Assembly: GCF_002220365.1 (NCBI RefSeq)
Contig: NZ_MTHB01000063.1
Span: forward strand, 62,001-126,000
DNA: 64,000 nucleotides
Direction: 5' to 3'
Source of the DNA: Caballeronia sordidicola
GTDB taxonomy: Bacteria > Pseudomonadota > Gammaproteobacteria > Burkholderiales > Burkholderiaceae
Part shown: positions 36,033 to 45,979 of the stretch, piece after piece
Numbering within the stretch: the stretch's first letter is position 1
Layout: every line of letters begins with the position of its first letter
Made by a program: the position numbers and the translations under genes
The notes under the pieces: model-generated
Told to the model about the DNA's origin: nothing
What the model saw: only the letters and a program-made list of their open reading frames with translations
Databases searched by the model: none

Positions 36033-37898
36033 TTACGTTTTGCTTTCTTTTGTTGGCACTGCGTCCAAGGGTTTGTCCTGACGCGACGCAGGCTGGCCTG
36101 TTGCCTTCGCCATGCCTTGCTCGTGGCGCATCAGGTTCATGCCGGTATGGACGAGCGCGACATGCGAAAACGCCTGCGGAAAGTTACCGACCAGACGTTT
36201 CGCGACCGTGTCGTATTCCTCGGCCAGCAGGCCGACGTCGTTGGCGAGACCTAGCAAACGCTCGAACATCGCATACGCTTCCTCGAGGCGTCCCTGCAGC
36301 GCGAGATTGTCGACCAGCCAGAAGCTACACGCTAGAAACGTGCCTTCCCCCGGCGGCAGGCCGTCCTGTACTTCCGAAGTGTGATATCGCTTGACCAGTC
36401 CGTCGTGCGTGAGATCACGCTCGATGGCGTGGAGCGTGGAGATCACGCGCGGATCTTCCGGCGGAAGAAAACCGAGCAGCGGTATCAGCAGCAAACTGGC
36501 ATCGAGATCGCCGCCACCGTACGTCTGCGCGAACGAGTTCATTGCCGGATTCCAGCTTTTCTCGCACACGTCCGCGTGAATGGTGCTGCGCATCGTGCGC
36601 CAATGGTCGATCGGCCCTTCGAGGCTGAACTGTTCCGCCGATTTGATCGCGCGGTCGTACGCGACCCACGCCATGACCTTCGAGAAGGTGAATTGTTGAC
36701 GGCCGCCGCGCGTTTCCCAGATGCCTTCATCCGCTTCCTGCCAGATGGTGTCGAGATGATCGAGCATGGCGCGCTGGATCGACCATACGGTGTCATCGCC
36801 TTGGAGGCCGCCCACGCGCGCGAGATGCAGCGCATTCATCACTTCGCCGTAGACATCGAGCTGCAACTGGTTGACCGCGCCGTTGCCAATGCGCACGGGC
36901 TTGGAGTTCTCGTAACCCGGCAGCCAGTCGGCTTCCCATTCGGGCAAACGCCGCTCGCCCGCAATGCCGTACATGATCTGCACCTGGTCCGGCGACCCGG
37001 CCATCACGCGGCCAAGCCATGCCCGCCAGGCACGCGCTTCGTCGTAGTACCCGCTGCGCATCATCGCGAGGAGGGTGATGGTGGCGTCGCGCAACCAGCA
37101 GTATCGATAATCCCAGTTGCGCGTGCCGCCCAGTTGCTCCGGCAACGACGTGGTCGGCGCCGCGACAATACCGCCGGTCGGTTCGTAGGCAAGCGCCTTG
37201 AGCGTAATCAGCGAGCGGCGGATAGCCGGACCCCAGCGGCCGTCAAGATTGCTGCGTCCCGACCATTCCAGCCAGAAGTTCTCGGTGCGTGCGAACTGCG
37301 TATGCGGATCGAGCGCGCGCGGCAGGCGCAAGTGCGATTGCGAATACACGAGCGAGAAGGGGACGCGCTCACCCTCGCTCACGGTGAATTCGCCGACGGT
37401 GCGCATGTTCTCGCCGGTGACGTCGATGGGGGTGCGCAACACGCATAGGTCGGGACCGGCGATCGCGCGAATACCGCTTTCGTCGGGGAGACGGCTGACC
37501 CAGGGAATGGAGGAGCCGTAGTCGAAACGCAGCACCAGCTCCATTTTCATCTTTACGGTACCGCGCCGGCCCACCACGATGCGCACGAGGTCGGATGCGC
37601 CGTCACGGACCGGCATGAAGTCGATGAGTGACACGCGGCCGTCGGGCGTTTCGAAATCGGTTTCCAGGATCAGCGTATCGCCGCGATACCGGCGGGTGAT
37701 CACAGGGGGTGGGGCGCCGTCCGGCAAGTCGGGCGTGATCAGCCAGCGGCCGTTTTCCGGCGTGCCCAGCAGGGCCGCAAAACATGCGCCGGAGTCGAAG
37801 CGCGGCCAGCACAGCCAGTCTATCGAGCCCTCTTTTGAAATCAGGGCGGCGGTGTGGCCATCGCCGATCAGGGCGTAGTCCTCAATCAGTGCGGGCAT
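36033..37898 (-). CDS. Glycoside hydrolase family 15 protein
   Basis: A 621-residue cytosolic protein. The N-terminal beta domain starts IEDYALIGDGHTAALISKEG and SIDWLCWPRFDSGACFAALL, the standard opening of bacterial GH15 enzymes. The (alpha/alpha)6 barrel includes RNWDYRYCWLRDATITLLAM, which carries the conserved acidic and aromatic subsite residues, and MAWVAYDRAIKSAEQF. Characterised relatives are glucoamylases and trehalases; the substrate cannot be decided from sequence. No signal peptide is seen. It stands alone, with a small plus-strand gene beginning upstream. Confidence 0.9.
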   Translation of the reverse strand: MPALIEDYALIGDGHTAALISKEGSIDWLCWPRFDSGACFAALLGTPENGRWLITPDLPDGAPPPVITRRYRGDTLILETDFETPDGRVSLIDFMPVRDGASDLVRIVVGRRGTVKMKMELVLRFDYGSSIPWVSRLPDESGIRAIAGPDLCVLRTPIDVTGENMRTVGEFTVSEGERVPFSLVYSQSHLRLPRALDPHTQFARTENFWLEWSGRSNLDGRWGPAIRRSLITLKALAYEPTGGIVAAPTTSLPEQLGGTRNWDYRYCWLRDATITLLAMMRSGYYDEARAWRAWLGRVMAGSPDQVQIMYGIAGERRLPEWEADWLPGYENSKPVRIGNGAVNQLQLDVYGEVMNALHLARVGGLQGDDTVWSIQRAMLDHLDTIWQEADEGIWETRGGRQQFTFSKVMAWVAYDRAIKSAEQFSLEGPIDHWRTMRSTIHADVCEKSWNPAMNSFAQTYGGGDLDASLLLIPLLGFLPPEDPRVISTLHAIERDLTHDGLVKRYHTSEVQDGLPPGEGTFLACSFWLVDNLALQGRLEEAYAMFERLLGLANDVGLLAEEYDTVAKRLVGNFPQAFSHVALVHTGMNLMRHEQGMAKATGQPASRQDKPLDAVPTKESKT

Positions 37899-38112
37899 AG
37901 GCTAGGAGATATCGATGCGGCCGCGGTACAGGCGCCGCGTGGTTGTGGGAAGCCAAGCTGTTCCAGTCCTTCGAGCGTTCGATTATGAAGCGCATTCGTT
38001 TTTCGCGTTTTTCACGCATGTCCGTCCCACGCGTGTGCCGCCAGTTCCAGTCCGCCACGCCGGATGCAAGTGAGCTTGCAAAAGGCCAAGCAAAACCGCA
38101 AGCGCAGGAAGG

Positions 38113-38142
38113 TTGAAAAAACTTGTGACAAATGTCTAGAAT
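38113..38142 (+). promoter_or_regulatory. Candidate sigma-70 promoter for the small gene at 38260
   Basis: TTGAAA (38113-38118) and TAGAAT (38137-38142) are separated by 18 bases. Transcription from here would leave a leader of about 110 bases rich in short inverted repeats. Confidence 0.5.
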
Positions 38143-38259
38143 GAATCTTCGCGCCAGACGGGTTTCGCCCAAGGCAGTATCGCCGTGGGTCCGCGGCACC
38201 GGACCTGTGATGAACGTCACGCGCTCCTTGCTTGCCTAACGTTTTCGAGGACATCGAAA

Positions 38260-38517
38260 GTGAAAGCCATGCTGAATCCGTCGAGAGCAGATTGCATCGC
38301 CATCCTGTCGGCCGCGAGCCGTATCGTCGATCACACCACGCTCCTGGATCTCAATTACAAGAATCTCGGCCTGTCCCGCAACGGGATGGAAACCGCCGCG
38401 TCGTTCCTGATCGAACGCGCCTGTTTCACCCGGCATCGCGAGGTCGACGGGCTTACTGCCGTGGGCGCCTTGTCGCTGCAAGGCAGGATGCGGCTCGACC
38501 AGCTCGCCAACAACTGA
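38260..38517 (+). CDS. Small hypothetical protein, 85 residues
   Basis: A mostly helical protein with no membrane segment or signal peptide (ILSAASRIVDHTTLLDLNYK, SRNGMETAASFLIERACF, ending RLDQLANN). I do not recognise a family. GTG at 38260 is preferred because CGAGGA lies eight bases before it; an ATG three codons later (38269) is the alternative. A sigma-70-like promoter lies upstream and a strong hairpin follows 55 bases after the stop, so a single-gene transcript is likely. Confidence 0.6.
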   Translation: MKAMLNPSRADCIAILSAASRIVDHTTLLDLNYKNLGLSRNGMETAASFLIERACFTRHREVDGLTAVGALSLQGRMRLDQLANN

Positions 38518-38571
38518 TACTGATTGCGCTGCAGCACGCTGCGCCTTCATCTGTATTCAGAACATTCTTAG

Positions 38572-38600
38572 CGCGGGATCGCGGATTGCGATCCCGCGTT
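38572..38600 (+). terminator. Strong hairpin, probable terminator
   Basis: Perfect 11-bp stem CGCGGGATCGC / GCGATCCCGCG with loop GGATT; the T run after it is short. Confidence 0.55.
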
Positions 38601-38698
38601 CAGCGTTTGCGCGTCTTTCGGAACCTCGCTCCAATAACAGCGTCTTATGGACGCGCATTTCGACTATCAGCGCGATGGCGGTGTTCGGGTCGAGGCCG

Positions 38699-38851
38699 TC
38701 AGAAATGTGTCCCGCTCAGTCCGAACACGCCAATCAGTCCGATGATGATGAGGTAAATCGCGACGATGAAGTTGAGCAGGCGCGGCACGATCAGGATCAG
38801 AATGCCTGCTATCAGCGCGACCAGCGGTCCGAGGCTCAGATGGATATCCAT
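38699..38851 (-). CDS. DUF3096 small membrane protein, 50 residues
   Basis: Too short for ordinary gene finding but well supported. The minus strand reads ATG GAT ATC CAT to TGA, giving a peptide with MDIHLSLGPLVALIAGILIL, then IVPRLLNFIVAIYLIIIGLI, ending GLSGTHF. The two-helix hairpin with the central PRLLN turn is the DUF3096 pattern. AAGGAG sits six bases before the ATG. The function of the family is unknown; members are tiny inner-membrane proteins. It is divergent from the lactonase-fold gene at 39042. Confidence 0.85.
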   Translation of the reverse strand: MDIHLSLGPLVALIAGILILIVPRLLNFIVAIYLIIIGLIGVFGLSGTHF

Positions 38852-38966
38852 GGTGACTCCTTGTTGATTTTTTGATGGGAATGGGTCTACATCAGGTCTG
38901 CATCATGCGCCGAAGCAGTGACCGGTGACAATTGGGACAATCGGGCGCTTCCCACGGCTCAAGCAA

Positions 38967-39014
38967 CTTGAAACAAGCCTTGAAACAAACCTTGAAACAA
39001 GCCCTGAAACAAGC
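38967..39014. repeat. 12-bp tandem repeat, four copies
   Basis: The unit CTTGAAACAAGC is repeated four times with two single-base changes, 28 bases before the ATG of the lactonase-fold gene. The unit length keeps the reading frame of the upstream open extension of that gene. Confidence 0.92.
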
Positions 39015-39041
39015 CGTAATAACGAACGATCAGGAGGCGGT

Positions 39042-40433
39042 ATGCAATTGGCGGATTTCACTCATTTTCCTCGTTTGACGCGTTTTACCCGTCGGTTTCC
39101 TTCGACGCTCCGTCTCCGGGGCTTCGCTCCTACGCAAACATCGTGCCGCGCCATTGGGCCGGTGCGTTTGTCTAAGCCTGGCAGTCAGTCCGGACGGCTG
39201 CGATTGACGTCGAAAGGTGTCGCGGCGGGGGTTGCCGCCGTGTTGTCGCTTGCTGCTGCGCAAGCCTTCGCGCAAGGGGCGGGAACCGCCGCGGGCACCG
39301 GCATGTCAGCGACGGCTACCGGCGCTGCCGATAACGGCGTATTCGACTTGCTCGTAGGCACGTACACCGGCAGCGGCAAGAGCGAGGGTATCTATGTGTA
39401 CCGGTTCGATGCGAGCACCGGTGCGATCACGCGCCTTTCATCCGCACAGACGGTGAATCCGTCTTACCTCGTGGTGAGCCGCGATCGTCAGCATGTCTAC
39501 GCGGTCAACGAGCTGCCCGGCGATAATGGTCCCGCGTCGCAACGCGGCGGCATCAGCGCGTTCCGCTTCGATCCGCCGAGCGGGCAGCTCACCTTCGTGA
39601 ACCGCGTCTCTTCCGATGGCAACGATCCCGCGTACCTCGCTTTATCGCCGGATGGCCGTTATCTGCTGACCGCCAACTACTCGGTCGCATCGAATCCGGG
39701 CGGCAGCTTTGCCGTGTTTCCACTGGAAGGTGACCGGGTTGATCCGTCGGTACTCACCGTGCATCACGACGGTAGCGGTCCGGTGAAAGGGCGTCAGGAC
39801 AATTCCCATGTGCACTCGACAGTGTTTTCACCCGACGGCCGCTACCTGTTCGCGCAGGACCTGGGGGCGGACAAGATCTACTCTTATAGATACACGCCCG
39901 ACGGCAGCCGCGGCTTGTTCGGGCCGACCGAGTCGCGTTATACGCTGGTGAAACCGGGTTCCGGGCCGCGTCACCTGATCTTCGATCAGGCCGCCAAACA
40001 CGCTTACCTCACGACCGAAATGAATGCGTCGGTATCGGTGTACGACTATGACGACGGCAAGCTCACGTTGCGGCAAACCCTGTCGATGGCCGCGCCCGGT
40101 TTCAAGGGCAAGGTGGGTGGCAGCGCGATCCATCTGTCGCCGGACGGTCGTTTCCTCTATGCCACCAATCGCGGTGACGCAAACGAAATTCTGACCTACG
40201 CCGTGGATCCGTCCGATGGTCATCTCAAGCTGCTCGACCGGCGTTCGTCGCTTGGCAAGTCGCCGCGCGAATTTGCTATCGATCCGACCGGGCGCTGGCT
40301 GATTGTCGGCAATCAGGACAGCGACAGCGTCTATTTTTTCCGGCGCAATCCGGACACGGGCGAACTTGCGTCTGATCCGAAACGCCTGGAGATTGGGTCA
40401 CCGGTCGATTTCAAGTTTGTTTCGCCATCCTGA
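39042..40433 (+). CDS. Secreted lactonase-fold beta-propeller protein (6-phosphogluconolactonase-like)
   Basis: 463 residues. A basic N-terminal region of about 50 residues leads into a hydrophobic segment (GVAAGVAAVLSLAAAQAFAQ), which looks like a long signal peptide ending at AFA-Q. The body is a seven-bladed propeller of the YbhE/lactonase family: FDLLVGTYTGSGKSEGIYVY, ITRLSSAQTVNPSYLVVS, FVNRVSSDGNDPAYLALSPD, then SHVHSTVFSPDGRYLFAQDL, and SPREFAIDPTGRWLIVGNQD. Cytosolic Pgl acts on 6-phosphogluconolactone, but an exported version must have another substrate. ATG 39042 has AGGAGG seven bases upstream; the frame is open to 38925 through the 12-bp repeat. Confidence 0.85.
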   Translation: MQLADFTHFPRLTRFTRRFPSTLRLRGFAPTQTSCRAIGPVRLSKPGSQSGRLRLTSKGVAAGVAAVLSLAAAQAFAQGAGTAAGTGMSATATGAADNGVFDLLVGTYTGSGKSEGIYVYRFDASTGAITRLSSAQTVNPSYLVVSRDRQHVYAVNELPGDNGPASQRGGISAFRFDPPSGQLTFVNRVSSDGNDPAYLALSPDGRYLLTANYSVASNPGGSFAVFPLEGDRVDPSVLTVHHDGSGPVKGRQDNSHVHSTVFSPDGRYLFAQDLGADKIYSYRYTPDGSRGLFGPTESRYTLVKPGSGPRHLIFDQAAKHAYLTTEMNASVSVYDYDDGKLTLRQTLSMAAPGFKGKVGGSAIHLSPDGRFLYATNRGDANEILTYAVDPSDGHLKLLDRRSSLGKSPREFAIDPTGRWLIVGNQDSDSVYFFRRNPDTGELASDPKRLEIGSPVDFKFVSPS

Positions 40434-40536
40434 AGATAGCTTCTCCAACTGCGCGGGTCGTGTGTCGTGGGTCGTCAGTGGTTCGCGGCTCGCACGGTTT
40501 TCTCAAGTAACGGGTTTTGGTTTAACCAGTAAGGCC

Positions 40537-40568
40537 GGGGTTGTCTCGCGGGGTTGTCTCGCGGGGTT
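40537..40568. repeat. 13-bp tandem repeat, two copies plus a partial third
   Basis: GGGGTTGTCTCGC twice followed by GGGGTT, about 25 bases before the start codon of the CorA-like gene. Confidence 0.85.
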
Positions 40569-40593
40569 ATCTTGATTAAGAAGGAATTCAACG

Positions 40594-41667
40594 TTGAACA
40601 TTACGTCAGCACCAAGCAAGGAGTCTGGTCCCACCGCCGGCAGCACCGCCGGGAGTACGTCTGCGGACGCGCCCACACCGCCGGGTTTCATCTGTGCGTT
40701 CCGGTTTGCCGGCGCGGAGGCTTTACGGTTGTCCTGGGACGAGGCGCGCCGCGAGATTGCGGGCGATGGCCCGACGTGGCTGCATTTGAGTGCAAACGAC
40801 GACACCGTCGAAAGCTGGCTGACTGGCGTGACCGCCATGCCCGATGTCGCCCGTGAATTCCTGAACGGTGAGGACAAGCGCCCGCGTGTGCACATGGGCG
40901 GGACGTTCATGTACGGCGTGGTGGCGGATCTGGAGCGCGTCGCGGAAACGCCCGACGCCGATCCGAACGCGCAGGCCACGCGCCGGGCGACGGGCGCGCT
41001 GCGCTTTTACGTCGATAAGAACCGCATGATCACGGTGCGCGCGCAGCCGCTGCAATCGACCGACCGGCTGCGTCATGCCGTGCTCGAAGGCGCCGTGTTC
41101 CGCGATACCGTCGATCTTTTCGCCGGCCTGATTCGCGCGTTGAACGAGACGTTCGCGGATCGGATTGATGAAATCGGCGACCGGCTCGACGACGTGGAGG
41201 AGGGGGTGCTCGACGGCCGTCATTCAAACTGGCGCGCGGAGCTGGGGTCGGTGCGGCGGCGGCTGGTGGAAGTAAAGCGGTTCGTGGATCCTGAGCGCAA
41301 CGCGCTCACGCAACTGGTGATGCGGCGGCTGGAGTGGGCGGAACCCCGGTCTATGGAAACGCTGGTCCAGGCCATTCAGGTGCTCAACGGACTGGCCGCC
41401 GGGCTCGAAGCGCAGTATGAGCGCTCGAAGCTTCTGCAGGACGAGATTGCCGCGTTGCTCTCGGAGGACATCAACCGCAAGCTGCTGTGGCTCGCGGTCA
41501 TGTCCGCGTTGCTGATGCCCGCAACGCTCGTATCCGGTATCTTCGGGATGAACGTGGCTGGGCTGCCCGGCACGCACGACGGTCATTCGTTCTTGATCGT
41601 GATGGGCGTGATGGCCGTTTGCGCCGCCTTTACGCTGTATCTGTTGCGGCGTTTTCGGTTGTGGTGA
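40594..41667 (+). CDS. CorA/ZntB family divalent metal transporter
   Basis: 357 residues. The N-terminal cytoplasmic domain (WLHLSANDDTVESWL, DKRPRVHMGGTFMYGVVADL) is of the ZntB-like branch. Two C-terminal membrane helices follow, with the pore signature GMN in VSGIFGMNVAGLPG at about residue 317. ZntB proteins transport Zn2+; other members move Mg2+, Co2+ or Ni2+, and the exact ion is not set by sequence. The chosen start is a TTG with AAGGAA seven bases upstream; no suitable ATG lies near the N-terminus of the domain. Confidence 0.85.
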   Translation: MNITSAPSKESGPTAGSTAGSTSADAPTPPGFICAFRFAGAEALRLSWDEARREIAGDGPTWLHLSANDDTVESWLTGVTAMPDVAREFLNGEDKRPRVHMGGTFMYGVVADLERVAETPDADPNAQATRRATGALRFYVDKNRMITVRAQPLQSTDRLRHAVLEGAVFRDTVDLFAGLIRALNETFADRIDEIGDRLDDVEEGVLDGRHSNWRAELGSVRRRLVEVKRFVDPERNALTQLVMRRLEWAEPRSMETLVQAIQVLNGLAAGLEAQYERSKLLQDEIAALLSEDINRKLLWLAVMSALLMPATLVSGIFGMNVAGLPGTHDGHSFLIVMGVMAVCAAFTLYLLRRFRLW

Positions 41668-41743
41668 AGTGATGCGTTCGATGGCCGATCCCCAGGCTAT
41701 GGTTCTGCAACCTTGCCTTGGGCACCGGTCATCTGATAATGGC

Positions 41744-44700
41744 TTATTCCGATGGTCCCGGGGCGAGCACTTCGCGGTTCCCATTCGTGCCCATCGGTGA
41801 AACCAGGCCCGCTGTTTCCATCTGTTCGACCAACCGCGCTGCGCGGTTATAGCCAATGCGCAATTGCCGCTGCACTGACGAAATCGATGCCCGGCGCGTG
41901 CGCAACACGAACGACACGGCTTCGTCGTAGAGCGGATCGGCTTCGGCATCCGGCGTATCGCCGAACAGGTCCGGCGTGCCACCTTCGGGCGTCGGTCCCG
42001 ACAAGATCCCTTCCTCGTACTCCGGTTCGCCGAACTGCTTCAGATACTCGACGACGCTATGCACTTCCTCGTCCGCGACAAACGCGCCATGCACGCGTTG
42101 CGGATAGCCGGTGCCGGGCGGCAGGAACAACATATCGCCGGCACCAAGCAGGGATTCCGCGCCCATCTGGTCGAGGATCGTGCGCGAATCGATCTTCGAT
42201 GACACCTGAAACGCCACTCGCGTTGGAATGTTCGCCTTGATCAGCCCGGTGATCACATCCACCGATGGCCGTTGCGTCGCGAGAATCAGGTGAATGCCGG
42301 CGGCGCGCGCCTTTTGCGCCAGCCGCGCGATCAACTGCTCGATCTGCTTGCCCGCGACCATCATCAAGTCGGCGAGCTCGTCGATCACGACGACGATCAT
42401 CGGCAGCTTGGCGAGCGGTTCGGGCGCGTCGGGTGTGAGCGAGAACGGGTTCGTCAGCTTCTTGCCCGCAGCTTCGGCATTGCGGATTTTCTGGTTGAAA
42501 CCCTGCAGATTGCGCACGCCCACCGCCGACATCAGCTTGTAGCGCTTCTCCATTTCCCCGACACACCAGTTCAGCGCGTTCGCGGCCAGCTTCATGTCGG
42601 TGACCACCGGCGCGAGCAGATGCGGAATGCCTTCGTACACCGACAACTCCAGCATCTTCGGGTCGATCATGATCAGGCGCACGTCTTCCGGTTTTGCCTT
42701 GTAGAGCAGCGACAGGATCATCGCGTTGATCGCCACCGATTTGCCCGAACCCGTCGTGCCCGCGACCAGCATGTGCGGCGCGCGCGCGAGGTCGGTCACG
42801 ACCGGATTGCCGACGATGTCCTTGCCCATCGCAATCGTGAGGAACGACTTCGAGTCGCGATACACATCGGCTTCAAGGATTTCGGAGAGCCGGATCATCT
42901 GCCGTTTGGCGTTCGGCAGTTCGAGCCCCATGCAGGTCTTGCCGGGAATCGTTTCGACCACGCGGATGGACGTCAGCCCGAGCCCGCGTGAAAGGTCTTT
43001 CATCAGGCCGACGATCTGGCTACCGCGCACGCCCAGCGCCGGTTCGACTTCGAAGCGCGTGATGACCGGTCCCGCCGATGCGCCGACCACGGTCACCGGT
43101 ACTTTGAATTCCTGCAGGCGCTGCTCGATCAACTGGCCCGTTTCGGCGAGATGTTGTTCGGAGACGGGTTCGACTTCGTCGGATGCGGGTTCGAGGAGAT
43201 CGAGGCCGGGAAGATCGACGGCCGACGCGGCGGGCGCGTGGAACTCGAATTCGGTCGCGATAAAACCGCGTACAGGTGGCCGGGACTCGGGTTGCTGCGG
43301 AGGTGTTTCAGGCGCAGGAGCCGCGCTCGCGCTCGCACTCGCACTCGCATTGGCGCGCGGGAAGTGGACGACGTTCGACGCGTGGTCGTGGCTCGGATCC
43401 GCTTGTTCTTCTGTCGCGATTTCCCATTCCGTTTGCGCCGCTTGGCCGGATGGCGTTTGCGTTTGTGTCGCGTATCCGTTCGGGACGAGAGGGACGGACG
43501 GGGTGCTGGTGCTGGTTTGGACGTTTGCGTTGGTTGCGTCCGGCGTGGCGTGTGGTGGATCGACGACCCGGAACGGCGGACGGGCGGCGCCCGCATCGGC
43601 TTGCCACGGCGGTGTGTGGACCTGACCCGTGGACGCGGTTGCGTGGCTTTCCGATAGCGGTGATGCCGGTGTCGCCGGTGCGATGTCACGCGTCGTCTGC
43701 ACGGGGTGCGACTGACCAGCGCGGACAGCCCATGGCGGGAGATCGGCGAGATGAACCGGCGTGTGCGCCGGCTCATGCGTTTGCGTCGAGGGTGGCGTAT
43801 TGGGCGACGTCTCCGGCTGCGTCGGCTCGCGAACGTTAGTCTGAGCGCCCGAGGCGAAGGTGTAGCCGTCGCGTAACGAAGCGCTCGACGAATACGTGCC
43901 CGCAACACTCGATGCCGTCATCGACGCAACACCTTCCGCCATTCCCGGCTGGTCGGCCTGGTTCGCGGATAGGTTGGTTATCGGTGATGGAGTATTCGTG
44001 CCTGACGACGGAGGCGAATCGGAGGCGATTGTGGCCTTCGCAAGATCGGTCGCGTCCGGTATCGCCGTGCCAGAGGTTGCGTGACTCGCGAGACCAGCAC
44101 TGACCGACGAAGCTGAAACGGCAGGGGGCGCAAACGCTGACACCAGGCAAGCTGCAGGCGTTGCAATAGTCGAGGACGCCGGGAGAACGGAAATCGCAGA
44201 ACCAGCCGAAGTGGCCAGCGCGTGGGAAGTACCCGAAGTACCCGAAGCGTTCAGCGCCGCTGCATCGTGTTCCTTATCCGCAGCGCTCGTATCTGGCAAC
44301 GTTCCCGGTTCCCGCGCGGTATCAACGCCACCCGCGTGCGTGGTCCATTGCGCCGTGCTCTGCTCGATGGAGCGCAGCGTCTCCTTGATACGTTCAGGTG
44401 CCGGCGGCGGACCGGCAGGCTTGGCGGAAACCGACTCGGATGCTGTTGTCGCAGCAAAAAAAGAGTCTCTCGATACGACCGGAGGAACCGACCTGCCACG
44501 GGCCGGGTTCATCGAAGTATTGCTCGATGCGGCGTGAGAAACGCTGGAGGAACCCGACGCGCGAACGGCGCCCGGCGCACTCCGGTTCAGCGACGAACGC
44601 GACACGTCTGGACGCCGTGACGCGCCAGTATCCGCAGGACGCTCGGTTCCCCGCGTGGTCGATGTGTGGGCAGGATTCGGCGGCATGGCACCCGCGGCTC

Positions 44701-45760
44701 CCCCCGCCGTTCTCCCCGCCGCGCTCGCGACCCGCGTGATGCCAGCCGATCCGGCGCCCGTCGCCGCCGCGGGCGCGTTCACGCCAGGTGCCCTTTCCCG
44801 CGTTCCTGTCGACGTTCCCGACCCCGAACCTGTCTTCAGCCAACCAGCCGGCGCGATCGGTTCGAGCGGCTCCCGAGGTCCTGCTCCACGACCGCTGTGC
44901 GAAGCGGCAGGGCGTGCATCGGGGAAGCGGTCCGAATAGCTGTCTTTGCCGGCAACCGGTTCACGATGTGTCGGCGACAAGGATTCGATCGGGCGTGCTG
45001 CCTCGGGGCCACGCAGTGGCCGCCCGGCATCGCTGCGCCGCGCTGGCTGGGGACGCCAGACGGTCGGGCGCTGATAGCGACCGCTTGGGCGTTGCGTTGC
45101 GCTCGGCAAGCCGAGTGCCGGAGCATCGTTGGAGGTTCTTCCCGAAGTCGTGACGCCGCTCCCAGCCGCACTTCCCGCCTTGAAACTGCCGAGACCGTTG
45201 CCGGCCCCCCGCGTTTCCGCCTTCTCGCGCGATGCCCGGGCACGCGCCGGCTTCTCGCGGACCGTCCGTTCCCGTGGTGTGAGCCACTCGGGTTTGAGGC
45301 CCAGGCCGAACGCGCCGTTTGCCCAGCCAAGGGTTTCGCGCCATTGGAACCCGCAGAGCCACGGCAAGCTGATGAAAAACACGACGGCCGCGCCGGCACC
45401 CACGCTCAGCGCCGCCGGCGTGCTCACGACGCCGGCATGCCCGCCCAGGCCGAGCAGCAGCGCGCGGCCGAGATGGTCGACATCAACTGCGAATGCGAAC
45501 GAATGGAACAACGCGGCTTCGAGCGAGCAGCTCGCGAGAAGCACGCAGAAGAAACCGAGCCAAAGCCGGATCGTGCCCGGACCGCGCAGACCGCCGCCGT
45601 TGGGAAGAACGGACTTGACGATGCGCCAGAGAAGGGGGATGAACCAGACGGCCGAAGCACCGAACCAGCCGAAAACTACCGTGTGCATGCAAGGAACCAG
45701 GAATGATGTAAGCGATGTGAGCTGCGAACCCAGGCTCAGACAAAGGTGAATCGATACCAC
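41744..45760 (-). CDS. ftsK: DNA translocase FtsK with very long Ala/Pro/Ser/Thr-rich linker
   Basis: 1338 residues. The C-terminal motor has GTTGSGKS (Walker A near residue 1000), [37 protein letters not shown] (Walker B) and [20 protein letters not shown]. The last 65 residues are the gamma winged helix ([20 protein letters not shown]), which reads KOPS. It pumps chromosome ends through the septum and activates XerCD. Residues about 180-860 are a low-complexity linker. The membrane part seems to have only three hydrophobic stretches; the first helix and periplasmic loop of usual FtsK are missing. The start is uncertain: GTG 45760 or ATG 45688. Confidence 0.88.
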   Translation of the reverse strand: MVSIHLCLSLGSQLTSLTSFLVPCMHTVVFGWFGASAVWFIPLLWRIVKSVLPNGGGLRGPGTIRLWLGFFCVLLASCSLEAALFHSFAFAVDVDHLGRALLLGLGGHAGVVSTPAALSVGAGAAVVFFISLPWLCGFQWRETLGWANGAFGLGLKPEWLTPRERTVREKPARARASREKAETRGAGNGLGSFKAGSAAGSGVTTSGRTSNDAPALGLPSATQRPSGRYQRPTVWRPQPARRSDAGRPLRGPEAARPIESLSPTHREPVAGKDSYSDRFPDARPAASHSGRGAGPREPLEPIAPAGWLKTGSGSGTSTGTRERAPGVNAPAAATGAGSAGITRVASAAGRTAGGAAGAMPPNPAHTSTTRGTERPADTGASRRPDVSRSSLNRSAPGAVRASGSSSVSHAASSNTSMNPARGRSVPPVVSRDSFFAATTASESVSAKPAGPPPAPERIKETLRSIEQSTAQWTTHAGGVDTAREPGTLPDTSAADKEHDAAALNASGTSGTSHALATSAGSAISVLPASSTIATPAACLVSAFAPPAVSASSVSAGLASHATSGTAIPDATDLAKATIASDSPPSSGTNTPSPITNLSANQADQPGMAEGVASMTASSVAGTYSSSASLRDGYTFASGAQTNVREPTQPETSPNTPPSTQTHEPAHTPVHLADLPPWAVRAGQSHPVQTTRDIAPATPASPLSESHATASTGQVHTPPWQADAGAARPPFRVVDPPHATPDATNANVQTSTSTPSVPLVPNGYATQTQTPSGQAAQTEWEIATEEQADPSHDHASNVVHFPRANASASASASAAPAPETPPQQPESRPPVRGFIATEFEFHAPAASAVDLPGLDLLEPASDEVEPVSEQHLAETGQLIEQRLQEFKVPVTVVGASAGPVITRFEVEPALGVRGSQIVGLMKDLSRGLGLTSIRVVETIPGKTCMGLELPNAKRQMIRLSEILEADVYRDSKSFLTIAMGKDIVGNPVVTDLARAPHMLVAGTTGSGKSVAINAMILSLLYKAKPEDVRLIMIDPKMLELSVYEGIPHLLAPVVTDMKLAANALNWCVGEMEKRYKLMSAVGVRNLQGFNQKIRNAEAAGKKLTNPFSLTPDAPEPLAKLPMIVVVIDELADLMMVAGKQIEQLIARLAQKARAAGIHLILATQRPSVDVITGLIKANIPTRVAFQVSSKIDSRTILDQMGAESLLGAGDMLFLPPGTGYPQRVHGAFVADEEVHSVVEYLKQFGEPEYEEGILSGPTPEGGTPDLFGDTPDAEADPLYDEAVSFVLRTRRASISSVQRQLRIGYNRAARLVEQMETAGLVSPMGTNGNREVLAPGPSE

Positions 45761-45867
45761 CGAGTTTAACCGCCATGAACGCGGCGAGGGCGGGCGGCGC
45801 TCAAGCGATCAAGCATTCGGCCGAAGGTGACGATGGGTACATGGAGACGATGTTGGCCGGGTCAGGC

Positions 45868-45945
45868 GGACGTTCATTGGACGTTCACATCCGCCTGAAA
45901 CGCAACGGCGTCCCTTCAACCTGCACCCTGAGCCTGCACCCTCAA
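45868..45945. repeat. Two short direct repeats upstream of ftsK
   Basis: GGACGTTCATT/GGACGTTCACA (45868-45889, 11-bp units) and CCTGCACCCTGAG/CCTGCACCCTCAA (45920-45945, 13-bp units). Confidence 0.65.
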
Positions 45946-45979
45946 AAACCTCAACCCGCGAAACCGGCCTGCATCGATC

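Noticed and set aside
43320-43355. 6-bp repeat in ftsK as a phase-variable site
   Set aside because: The unit is a multiple of three, so copy changes would only alter an Ala-Ser stretch in the linker and not switch the gene.
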